The position numbers and the translations under genes were made by a program. Positions 1 through 6,435 of a stretch of DNA of 11,150 bases are shown here, in pieces. Source of the DNA: CAHJXF01 sp038240015 (GTDB lineage: Bacteria; Pseudomonadota; Gammaproteobacteria; Burkholderiales; Burkholderiaceae_D); contig JBBSEF010000092.1 of the NCBI GenBank assembly GCA_038240015.1, forward strand, positions 1-11,150. Direction: 5' to 3'. Every line of letters begins with the position of its first letter. The stretch's first letter is position 1. Under the pieces are notes generated by a model that worked only from the letters and a program-made list of their open reading frames with translations, had not been told where the DNA came from and made no database searches.

Positions 1-87
1 AGCGCAGGCGCTGCTGCCGCGGCCGATGTGGCGAATTTCGCGCAGGCCGGCGTCGAGATGTTGATGTTCGATACAAAGGAAATCTGA
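1..87 (+). CDS. C-terminal fragment of an unidentified protein
   Basis: Frame 1 is open from the window edge and ends at TGA 85-87, giving 28 residues: an alanine-rich, helix-prone stretch (SAGAAAAADVANFAQAGVEM) followed by LMFDTKEI. Only this tail is visible, so the family cannot be named. The alanine-rich helical end recalls phasin-like or other coiled proteins, but that is a guess. The gene converges on the minus-strand TPR_5 gene, with only 24 bases between the two stop codons and no obvious hairpin terminator between them. Confidence 0.5.
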   Translation, partial: SAGAAAAADVANFAQAGVEMLMFDTKEI

Positions 88-111
88 CTACCGGGGGGAA
101 TGGAAGCGCGG

Positions 112-615
112 CTACAAGCGCTCGGGCTCTTCAGCCACGAGAAGCCGGGCGTAGTTGGCGAGCGAGCGTTGATACCGAGGCAAGTGCCGCGCCAGCGCAG
201 CCAGTGCGAGCGATGCGGCTTCCCGCTCCCGGCCGACGTCCACCAACGCCAATGCAAGAAAGGCGCGCACTGCATCGTCGAGACCATCGGACCCGGCGTC
301 GAGCTCGGTGGTGAGAAGCGCGACACTCTCTGCCGGCTGACCGAGGTTTCGCAACGAACTCGCCAGTTGGATCACCGCGCGTCGCCGGCGCTCGCCGGTC
401 AGCCCGCACTCGAGCGCGTGCCGGTACAGCGGCACGGCGAGGTCCGAGTGGCCGGTCGAGTCCAGCGAGGCTGCGCGTTCGAAGATTCCGACACCGCTGT
501 GCGGCGGCAGCTGAGCAGCGAGTTGTTCGATCACAGCCAGGAACTCGGCCTCGCTGCGTTGATCGATAGCCGCCCAAGCCTGCGCGACCTGTTGCTCCCA
601 ATCGGCTTGATTCAT
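112..615 (-). CDS. TPR_5-type tetratricopeptide repeat protein
   Basis: This 167-residue soluble protein has no signal peptide or membrane segment. The central part (about residues 40-145) matches the TPR_5 family pattern: FERAASLDSTGHSDLAVPLY at 45-64, the arginine-rich GLTGERRRRAVIQLASSLRNLG region at 71-92, and AFLALALVDVGREREA at 118-133. These are paired helices that normally mediate protein-protein contacts; no catalytic residues are expected. The ATG at 613-615 is preceded by AAGGA about 7 nt upstream, a good ribosome binding site. The gene lies 23 bp downstream of the anti-sigma gene and is probably the last gene of the sigma/anti-sigma operon. A link to sigma regulation is inferred from position only. 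Family call is fairly sure; function is unknown. Confidence 0.85.
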   Translation of the reverse strand: MNQADWEQQVAQAWAAIDQRSEAEFLAVIEQLAAQLPPHSGVGIFERAASLDSTGHSDLAVPLYRHALECGLTGERRRRAVIQLASSLRNLGQPAESVALLTTELDAGSDGLDDAVRAFLALALVDVGREREAASLALAALARHLPRYQRSLANYARLLVAEEPERL

Positions 616-638
616 CTACACGTCCTTGCATATGAAAT

Positions 639-1631
639 TCAGCGCGTGCCGATTGCACGCAAGGCTTCGCGCGGAATCGTGAAGTTGGGATAGCGCAGCT
701 TGAACCGCGCAACTTCGCGATCGGCGTTGTCGTCTTCGCCGGCTTCGCGCAGCTTGACGATGCGATCGATCCAGGCTTTGGGAGAAGTGGCTTCGGCTTG
801 CCGCTCGGCCTCTTCATCGGCACGCGACCCGGCTCGTTCGTATGCGTGCAGGTAGCCGCGAGTCTCTGCGCGAGTCTCTGCCATTCGGGAGGCCGCGCGC
901 TGCACGGGGGCGGGCGCAGGGGACGCAACTGAAGACGATGCGACCGCGACCGCAGCGTTCGATGAAGATTCTTCGGACTTCTTTGCCGCCTTGTCCGGCG
1001 CTGCGCTCGATGCTGCTGTATCGGCGATGCCGGGAGCAGGCGCGGGGGCAAAAGCAGGCGCGGCCGGTGCTTCGCGCGTTTTCATGCGGTCCGCTTTCGG
1101 CGATGCGACACCGGCCGCCAGGCGACGCGCATCGTTCGGCTTTGCCACAGGCTCGCGTCGCGCAGTGCCCGGCTTCGCGATGGGATCGCTACGCACATCG
1201 GACTCGGATGCGACCGGCGCTTGCGATGTATCGGGAGCCGGCGATGCATCGAGCGCAGGCGTGGTTTGCGCGGGCGATTGCGGCGTCTCGGGTGCGCGTT
1301 CTCGCGGCTGCGAGCTCGCGTCGACGAGGTCGGGGCGCTCCCACCATCCGCGCGTCACGACCAGGCCGGTCATGATCGAGACGACAACGAGGGCCGCGGC
1401 AGACAGCGGCCAGCGTCGCGCCGCGAACGGATGCGTCGCGACCGTTCGCGCGGCATCGCGCGGCTTCGCATCGACCGCGCGCGCAGCGGCCGCAAGCACG
1501 GCCGCACGCACGCGCGGATCGGGTCGCTGGTCGACCTGGTCCGACGCCTCGCGGTACGTGCGTGCGATCGCGTCGCGCTCGGCACGCTCGGCGAGAGCGT
1601 CGGTCCGCGCTTCGTCCGATTCAGGCTTCAT
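639..1631 (-). CDS. membrane-anchored anti-sigma factor (single-pass)
   Basis: This 330-residue protein has a charged cytoplasmic N-terminus (about 1-72), one transmembrane helix (about 74-93, WPLSAAALVVVSIMTGLVV), a long Ala/Pro/Ser-rich extracytoplasmic linker (about 100-260) and a C-terminal segment (about 286-330) with the pattern AWIDRIVKLREAGEDD...FKLRYPNFTIP. Short tails of the type W-RI-LR-G-A-F-RYP-P are, from memory, common at the end of proteobacterial anti-sigma factors encoded next to ECF sigma genes. The N-terminus has no HxxxCxxC zinc motif, so it is not of the ZAS class. The ATG at 1629-1631 was chosen because GAGG lies 9 nt upstream; it overlaps the sigma stop (TGA 1621-1623) by 11 bp, implying translational coupling. 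A TTG at 1649 in the same frame would add six residues but lies before that GAGG. Expected role: hold the sigma factor at the inner membrane until an envelope signal arrives. Anti-sigma assignment rests on topology, tail and position. Confidence 0.8.
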   Translation of the reverse strand: MKPESDEARTDALAERAERDAIARTYREASDQVDQRPDPRVRAAVLAAAARAVDAKPRDAARTVATHPFAARRWPLSAAALVVVSIMTGLVVTRGWWERPDLVDASSQPRERAPETPQSPAQTTPALDASPAPDTSQAPVASESDVRSDPIAKPGTARREPVAKPNDARRLAAGVASPKADRMKTREAPAAPAFAPAPAPGIADTAASSAAPDKAAKKSEESSSNAAVAVASSSVASPAPAPVQRAASRMAETRAETRGYLHAYERAGSRADEEAERQAEATSPKAWIDRIVKLREAGEDDNADREVARFKLRYPNFTIPREALRAIGTR

Positions 1632-2283
1632 CGCGGGCTGCCTCGGCAATACACGGCGCGATGCCGGAAGTTGGCGGCTGCAACCATACGGCGCAGGCCC
1701 CGCGCAATTTCTTCATCGCATAGCGCAGACGGCTCTTCGCGGTCTCGATGCCGACCGACGTGATCGCGGCTATCGCGTCGATCGATAGATTGCCTTCGAC
1801 ATGAAGAAGAAAGGCCTCGCGCTGCGGCGGCGGCAACGCCTCGACCGCGGCGACGAAGGCCTTCGCATATTCGCGCGACGTCGCCTGCACGTCGGGACGC
1901 GAGGACTCATCGCCGGCCATGCGATCGAGCACGCTCATCGCGTCGTGGTCACGCAAGTCGTCGGGGTCGTTGGCGGCATCGTGATCGATGACGACGTGTC
2001 GTCGCGTCGCGCGCCAGTGATCGACCAGCTTGCTGCGCGCGATCGTGTAAAGCCAGGTCGTGAATTTCGCATCGGGTGCGTAGTTGCTTGCGTTGCGGAC
2101 CACGGCCATCCAGGTGTCCTGCAACAGATCGTCGGCCTGTTCGGTCGCGATCGATTGCCGCAGAAAAAATCGATACACGCTGCGCTCGTGACGATCGTAG
2201 AGCCGCGTGAATGCCGAAGCATTGCCGGCCGCATAGGCAAGCATGAGGTCCTCGCTTGAATCGTCCGGAGGGTCCGCATTCAT
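1621..2283 (-). CDS. RNA polymerase sigma factor, ECF subfamily
   Basis: The protein has 220 residues, a typical ECF length. Sigma region 2 spans about 25-92 and contains DDLLQDTWMAVVRNASNY (51-68, core and -10 binding) and FTTWLYTIARSKLVDHWR (74-91). Region 4 spans about 148-195 with LPPPQREAFLLHVEGNLS and the helix-turn-helix IDAIAAITSVGIETAKSRLR (168-187) that reads the -35 element. The linker (95-140) is acidic and lacks regions 1 and 3, as expected for ECF factors. The start is ATG at 2281-2283; its ribosome binding site is weak. The downstream gene, overlapping by 11 bp, encodes its likely anti-sigma factor; upstream, 62 bp away on the same strand, is a secreted protein of unknown function. 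The C-terminal 25 residues after region 4 (with one Cys) are an extension of unknown role. The specific regulon cannot be told from the sequence. Confidence 0.95.
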   Translation of the reverse strand: MNADPPDDSSEDLMLAYAAGNASAFTRLYDRHERSVYRFFLRQSIATEQADDLLQDTWMAVVRNASNYAPDAKFTTWLYTIARSKLVDHWRATRRHVVIDHDAANDPDDLRDHDAMSVLDRMAGDESSRPDVQATSREYAKAFVAAVEALPPPQREAFLLHVEGNLSIDAIAAITSVGIETAKSRLRYAMKKLRGACAVWLQPPTSGIAPCIAEAARDEA

Positions 2284-2345
2284 GGGCGCCTATTGTGCCG
2301 GCATGTGCGGACCCGGTGGATTCCCGTGCGACATACGCGCAAACG

Positions 2346-3239
2346 TCACCGGTGTCGCGGCGGTTCCGGCACGAAGCCGCTGCTGTTCGGAAAAGGATTG
2401 ACCGCGACCGGAGGCAGGGGCGGCGACGGGATGATGCCCATCGCGATCAGGTTTTCGCGGCGATCGTAGTGGATCGTCACGATCTCGTTGGGCGTACTCT
2501 GCTGGCGATCGAAGCGCACGTTGACGATCGAAGAATTTTCGGTCGCGCCGTAGCCGGTGCCGATACGCTCGCGTCGCTCGGCGACGAGGGAGCCGAGCAA
2601 CGAGGGCTCCGCCTTCTTGGAGCGGCTCAGACGAGCGCTCGACTGAGCGCTCGACTGAGCGCTGCTGTCCGCCTCGGCCTCGTCCCGAGCCGACTCGACG
2701 GGCGCTGGCGTGGATGCAGGCGCCGCGAGTGTCGACGGCAAATCGGCATGCGCCGAGCGACCGACCCGGCCTTGCGCGATCGGCTCGGGCCTCTCGTTGA
2801 AAACCGCCACGCCGATCACGCCGAGGTTTGCAGGGCGGCCGGTTCGCGTCGCGTACGAATTGGCCAGCGTGGTGAATTCGAACGCATTGACCTGCTCCAT
2901 GCTTTTCCGCCAACCCGTGATCTGCATGTTCACGTACGGATCGAGCACGTAGCCGCGCTGATTCCACGCGGCGGTCTCGCCGGAGATGACGTTCACGCCG
3001 TCCACCGACATCACGTTCAACGTGCGCTGCGCATAGCGATTGGCGAGCGTGACCGCATAGCGCGCACCCGGTCTTCCCGCGATCCACCATTCGCCCTTGT
3101 ACAGGATCGGCGTCAAGGTCTCGCCGGTGGTTCGGTCGATGACCTGTACATCGACCAGATCGCCGACCGCGTATGCGGGCGCGGCGCACATCAGCGTCAG
3201 CACGACGCCCAGACGGATGGCATGTTTGCGAAGCATCAT
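2346..3239 (-). CDS. secreted protein of unknown function
   Basis: I do not recognise a named family. The protein (297 residues) begins with a clear Sec signal peptide: MMLRKHAIRLG, hydrophobic VVLTLMCAAP, likely cleavage after AYA at residue 24. The mature part has a globular domain (about 25-150, rich in aromatic and glycine residues, e.g. LYKGEWWIAGRPGARYAVTL), a low-complexity Ala/Ser/Glu linker (about 155-212) and a conserved-looking C-terminus (about 224-271) with ERIGTGYGATENSSIVNVRF and IHYDRRENLIAMGII. Similar tails occur, from memory, in uncharacterised Burkholderiales/Xanthomonadales secreted proteins. The frame stays open further upstream (to 3530), but the start at 3237-3239 is chosen because the signal peptide begins there and GGAG lies 4 nt before it (7 nt before the second ATG at 3234-3236, which may be the real start). 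Same-strand position upstream of the sigma gene suggests an envelope role, perhaps in that regulon; this is inference. Confidence 0.8.
   Translation of the reverse strand: MMLRKHAIRLGVVLTLMCAAPAYAVGDLVDVQVIDRTTGETLTPILYKGEWWIAGRPGARYAVTLANRYAQRTLNVMSVDGVNVISGETAAWNQRGYVLDPYVNMQITGWRKSMEQVNAFEFTTLANSYATRTGRPANLGVIGVAVFNERPEPIAQGRVGRSAHADLPSTLAAPASTPAPVESARDEAEADSSAQSSAQSSARLSRSKKAEPSLLGSLVAERRERIGTGYGATENSSIVNVRFDRQQSTPNEIVTIHYDRRENLIAMGIIPSPPLPPVAVNPFPNSSGFVPEPPRHR
2633..2663. repeat. 12-bp tandem repeat inside the secreted-protein gene
   Basis: The unit gagcgctcgact occurs at 2633-2644 and 2645-2656, identical, followed by a 7-base partial copy to 2663. It keeps the reading frame and encodes SSAQSSAQSSAR in the linker of the secreted protein. 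Such in-frame repeats can change copy number by slippage without breaking the gene. Confidence 0.9.
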
Positions 3240-3294
3240 CGTTCTCCGGTTGTGAAAGGACGATGCTATGAACGCCGAAGCGGCGCTGACGGGG

Positions 3295-3323
3295 TTAATG
3301 CACGAGCCGAGCCCGATGATAAA
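3295..3323 (+). promoter_or_regulatory. weak candidate sigma70-type promoter for the STAND NTPase gene
   Basis: In the 155-bp gap between the divergent secreted-protein and NTPase genes, TTAATG (3295-3300) and GATAAA (3318-3323) are separated by exactly 17 bp. The -10 matches 4 of 6 consensus bases and the -35 only 3 of 6. The same gap holds a 5-bp stem/3-nt loop hairpin (3273-3285) in the leader region of the secreted-protein gene. Both genes must have promoters here, but I cannot confirm either one. Confidence 0.2.
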
Positions 3324-3394
3324 GTCGCCACCGTTGTCGAATCGCGTCGCGACGATCTTCGGGCGCATCGCTCCTCCCCTGAGAAACGGCAGCC

Positions 3395-4879
3395 ATGCCC
3401 GTCCTGTTTCCGGATCAACGCGATCATTTGTTCGGACGCGAGCCGGCCGTCCGCTTGCTGAGCGAGCGCGCTCGTCAGCCGGGCTTGACGGCGGTGGTTG
3501 CACGCCCGCTGATGGGCAAGACATGGACACTGCTCGAAGTCGCGCGCCGACAGGTCGAAGGCGGCGATTGCCTGGTCGGCTACCACGAATCGAAAGGGTC
3601 CGAGAGCAGCCACCTTCTGTATGCGGTGTCGAACCTGTATGCCGGTTGGCTTTCGGACAGCAGCATGCGTGAACAGGCGGTCAGCCTGTGGGAGCGGCAC
3701 AAGGGCGGTCTCGTTCCGCGCATCGGCGAACTGACCGGACTCCTGTTCGAGAAGCTGGGCGGCAAATTGCTCGCGCCCGAAGGCGTTGCAAGCGTGGTGC
3801 GTGCGAGCTTCGACGGACTTGCGAGAGCGCAGAAGGACTTGCTGACCGGCGGCCTTCAGATGGATCCGCTTTCTTATGCCGAGGCCTTGTCGATCACCGA
3901 TCTGGTCGCGAAGATCAGCGGTCGGCGCGTCGTGTTGATTCTGGACGCATGGGAGAAATCGCCGTCGATGCGAGCCGAGTTCCTGACCCTCGAGGCTTTT
4001 CTCAAACACCTGGGCGATTGGCCGCACACGCATGTGCTCCTCGGCATTCGCAGTCCCGATGTGCAGGCGGCCCCCGCCAGCGACGATGCGTTCAAGAACG
4101 CCGGCATTCTGGAACAGCTGAGCCCGTCGGCGCTTCGCTACGACCTCACTCCAATCGACTTGAGCGTTGCAGGAGAACGCGACCGTCTCGTCGCGTATCT
4201 GCATGCGCAAGTCCCTGCAACCGGCCAGCTCCCAGGGCCCGAGCTGTTGAAGATGGTCGACGGTTTTCCCGGCGTCGTGAGTCGCTGGATGAGCGACGTC
4301 AATCGCGACACGATGCGCACGGTCGATGACCTCGATCGCCAAGCGCTGACTGCACAAACACTGCGTTATCTCGAGTTCGATCAACTGCTCGACAAGCTCG
4401 AGGATCGGCACCGAACATTTGCCGCGCGTCTCGCTTTTCTTCCGCGCATGGAGGAGCAACGCTGGCCGACATTCCGTCAAACATTGCTGGGTGACGCGTC
4501 GGAATCCATCGTCGATGATTTGATTGCCTGGCACGTTCTGGAAAACGCCGGCTATCCCACGTATGGACACGATACCCGGCACGCGGCTGCGCGCAGCTGG
4601 TTCAGAGACAATCAGATCAACCTGACCCGGCGCGTCGCCGAAGGTCTCGTCGAAAAAATGGCATCGCAGGTTTCCGGAGGAGATGCGACGAGCATCTTAT
4701 TTGTCGGTGCGCTCGCGGCGAGCGCATTGTTTTTCGAGCGCGTGTCCACATCACCCACGCTCCATTGCCTCGTCAACGCCGCACGCTCGTGCTTCGAAGA
4801 AACGCGTGCGGTGTTCGATCCCGGCTTCGACGATCAATTGGCGAACGCGGCAAAACAGAACGGAGCGTTCGTTCCATGA
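3395..4879 (+). CDS. STAND-type P-loop NTPase (AAA_16/NACHT-like), lacking its own repeat domain
   Basis: This 494-residue protein starts straight at the NTPase: LFGREPAVRLL at 12-22 is the usual entry box of STAND/AAA_16 ATPases. Walker A is ARPLMGKT (36-43), with Ala in place of the first Gly but the essential GKT kept. Walker B is VVLILDAWEK (179-188, D184 and E187). VLLGIRSP (214-221) fits a sensor strand with arginine, and VDGFPGVV (288-295) is the G-P motif that ends the helical region in STAND proteins. A winged-helix-like part follows (about 343-403: ARLAFLPRMEEQRW, LIAWHVLENAGYPTYGHDTR). No membrane segment, signal peptide or recognisable effector (nuclease, TIR, protease) domain is seen. 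STAND NTPases are molecular switches that oligomerise on ligand binding, usually sensed by C-terminal repeats; here the repeats are encoded by the next gene, joined by an ATGA overlap. It stands on the opposite strand to both flanking clusters. The start has only a weak ribosome site. A role in defence or signalling is inference. Confidence 0.85.
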   Translation: MPVLFPDQRDHLFGREPAVRLLSERARQPGLTAVVARPLMGKTWTLLEVARRQVEGGDCLVGYHESKGSESSHLLYAVSNLYAGWLSDSSMREQAVSLWERHKGGLVPRIGELTGLLFEKLGGKLLAPEGVASVVRASFDGLARAQKDLLTGGLQMDPLSYAEALSITDLVAKISGRRVVLILDAWEKSPSMRAEFLTLEAFLKHLGDWPHTHVLLGIRSPDVQAAPASDDAFKNAGILEQLSPSALRYDLTPIDLSVAGERDRLVAYLHAQVPATGQLPGPELLKMVDGFPGVVSRWMSDVNRDTMRTVDDLDRQALTAQTLRYLEFDQLLDKLEDRHRTFAARLAFLPRMEEQRWPTFRQTLLGDASESIVDDLIAWHVLENAGYPTYGHDTRHAAARSWFRDNQINLTRRVAEGLVEKMASQVSGGDATSILFVGALAASALFFERVSTSPTLHCLVNAARSCFEETRAVFDPGFDDQLANAAKQNGAFVP

Positions 4880-6297
4880 TCTCAATTTGCCTGATCGCGC
4901 GAGGCACGAGGAAGGTGGACCGTGGTGACAGCGATGGGGGGCTTGCCGATTTCACGACCGTGATCGCATACAAGAACGCGCCAGCCGAGCAAGTCGCGCA
5001 AGCGTATGTCAACCGCGGGATCACGAAGTCGAGATGCGGAGACAGCGCCGGTGCAATCGCGGACTTCACAACGGCAATAGTCGCATTGCCTGACGCGCCG
5101 ACTAGTGAAATTGCGAACGCCTTCAACAAACGGGGAGCCGTGAAGGATCAGCTTGGCGATAGCGAGGGTGCGCTTGCGGACTATCAAGCGGCGACCGGGT
5201 TCCCCGATGTGCCGACAGAACAATTCGCGCAGGCGCTTTTCAACTGTGGCCTCAAGAAGGCGCAGCTTGGACGGCGCGAAGAGGCACTTGCGGATTACAC
5301 ATCTGTGATCGAGCGACCCGGAGTTTCAGTGGAGGTGATAGCCCGCGCTCTTTTAAACCGTGGAGTGATCAAGGCCGAGCGCGGCGACGCCGAAGGAGCC
5401 GTGGCTGACTACACGTCAGTGTGCGAACTCGCCGGAGCGCCGGCCGAAGCGCTCGCGTGGGCACGCTACAACCGCGGAGTCCATAGGTGGGAGGCGGGCG
5501 ATGACGAAGGGGCCATCGAGGACTATTCGGCGGTGATCGAATTGCCCGGTGCACGCGGCGACCAGATCGCGCGTTCGCTCAACAGCCGTGGAGTCCTGAA
5601 AGCTTGGCGCAACGATACCGATGCCGCGATCAGGGACCACACGGCGGTGATCGAAATGCCGAATGCCCCGGTCGGAGAAATGGCCGAGGCCTTTAACCAT
5701 CGCGGCTGCGCGAAAAGCGGCCGGGGGGATATCGAGGATGCGCTTGCAGATCATGCGACGGTACTAGCGCTTCCGAATGCGCCTGCCGAACAAGTAGCCC
5801 GCGCTCTTTACTGCCTCGGAGTCTTGAAGGGCAAGCGCGGCGACGTCGATGCCGCGATTGCCGACCTCACCGCAGCAATCGAGTGGCCCGATGCTCCCGC
5901 CCACCAGGTTGCGAAAGCCCATTGCGAACGCGGCGTCATGAAAGGAAATCGCGGTGAGCGGGACGAGGCCATCGCAGACTTCAGCGCAGCGATCGAATTA
6001 CCCGACGCATTGCCCGAAGAGGTCGCCAGGTCGCTTTACAACCGTGGCGTGATGAAGGGGCTATACGGCGATTCCGATGGCGCGATTGCGGACTATTCGA
6101 CCGTGGTTGGGTTGCGTGATGCGCCTGCCAGTCAGGTCGCAAGTGCACTCTACAATCGCGCCGTCGCCAAGGGACAGCGGGGCGATCGAGACGGCGCCGC
6201 TGCCGACTATGCAGCCGTGATCGCGTTGCCCGCAGCACCCGACACGATCGTGGAAATGGCGAAGAAGCTGGTGGTAATCGGCAAGCGGCCTGCCTGA
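4876..6297 (+). CDS. TPR-like repeat protein, twelve 38-residue units, partner of the STAND NTPase
   Basis: The protein (473 residues) is almost wholly repeats of the pattern A-YNRG-K-GD--GAIADYTAVIELP-APAEQVA. The conserved Gly of the NRG motif falls at residues 10, 48, 87, 125, 163, 201, 239, 277, 315, 353 and 391, with an Ala at 429: a period of 38 with a single 39. This is a TPR core (the GAIADY segment matches the TPR A/F/A positions) with a four-residue insert, so a superhelical binding scaffold. No enzyme motif, signal peptide or membrane segment is seen; about 15 residues (KKLVVIGKRPA end) cap the solenoid. The start ATG 4876-4878 overlaps the NTPase stop as ATGA, with GGAG 10 nt upstream; the frame is open further upstream to 4765 but only as a shadow of the NTPase gene. 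The first unit begins at the start codon with no N-terminal cap, as if a larger protein had been cut. Codons such as CTA, TTA, GTA, AGA and ATA look more frequent than in the neighbours (impression, not counted). Confidence 0.85.
   Translation: MISICLIARGTRKVDRGDSDGGLADFTTVIAYKNAPAEQVAQAYVNRGITKSRCGDSAGAIADFTTAIVALPDAPTSEIANAFNKRGAVKDQLGDSEGALADYQAATGFPDVPTEQFAQALFNCGLKKAQLGRREEALADYTSVIERPGVSVEVIARALLNRGVIKAERGDAEGAVADYTSVCELAGAPAEALAWARYNRGVHRWEAGDDEGAIEDYSAVIELPGARGDQIARSLNSRGVLKAWRNDTDAAIRDHTAVIEMPNAPVGEMAEAFNHRGCAKSGRGDIEDALADHATVLALPNAPAEQVARALYCLGVLKGKRGDVDAAIADLTAAIEWPDAPAHQVAKAHCERGVMKGNRGERDEAIADFSAAIELPDALPEEVARSLYNRGVMKGLYGDSDGAIADYSTVVGLRDAPASQVASALYNRAVAKGQRGDRDGAAADYAAVIALPAAPDTIVEMAKKLVVIGKRPA
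4885..6240 (+). repeat. imperfect tandem coding repeat, period 114 bp, about 12 copies
   Basis: The TPR-like units repeat at the DNA level every 114 bp (one spacing is 117 bp), for example the recurring aaccgcgg/aaccgtgg and gcggacta/gccgacta words. Copies are diverged, with no two adjacent units identical, so the array looks old and under protein-level constraint rather than freshly amplified. Confidence 0.8.
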
Positions 6298-6435
6298 GGG
6301 ATCGACGCCTTACACTCGCCGATAAGACGATGGTTGCCGCGGGAAGTGCCACCAGGAGACTGTCCGATGCAGATCGCCGCGCCATGAAAATTCATCGCAT
6401 CAGCACACGCGTCATTCTTCGAGCGACAAGACCAT

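Noticed and set aside
1632..1649. TTG at 1647-1649 as start of the anti-sigma gene
   Set aside because: The GAGG ribosome site lies downstream of this TTG and at the right distance from the ATG at 1629-1631.
2284..2345. ECF-type autoregulatory promoter (GGAATCC) before the sigma gene
   Set aside because: GGAAT resembles a GGAAC -35 box but I see no matching -10 at a suitable distance; too weak to annotate.
2256..3461. Open frame of 401 codons on the plus strand opposite the secreted-protein gene
   Set aside because: The minus-strand frame has a signal peptide, a Shine-Dalgarno sequence and a normal protein composition; the plus frame is an Arg/His-rich shadow.
3266..4582. Open frame of 438 codons on the minus strand opposite the NTPase gene
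   Set aside because: The plus-strand frame has Walker A, Walker B and winged-helix motifs; the antisense frame has no recognisable domain or ribosome site.
6298..6435. Bidirectional terminator between the convergent TPR gene and livF
   Set aside because: Only a 4-bp TGGT/ACCA stem with a long loop is visible and there is no T-tract.
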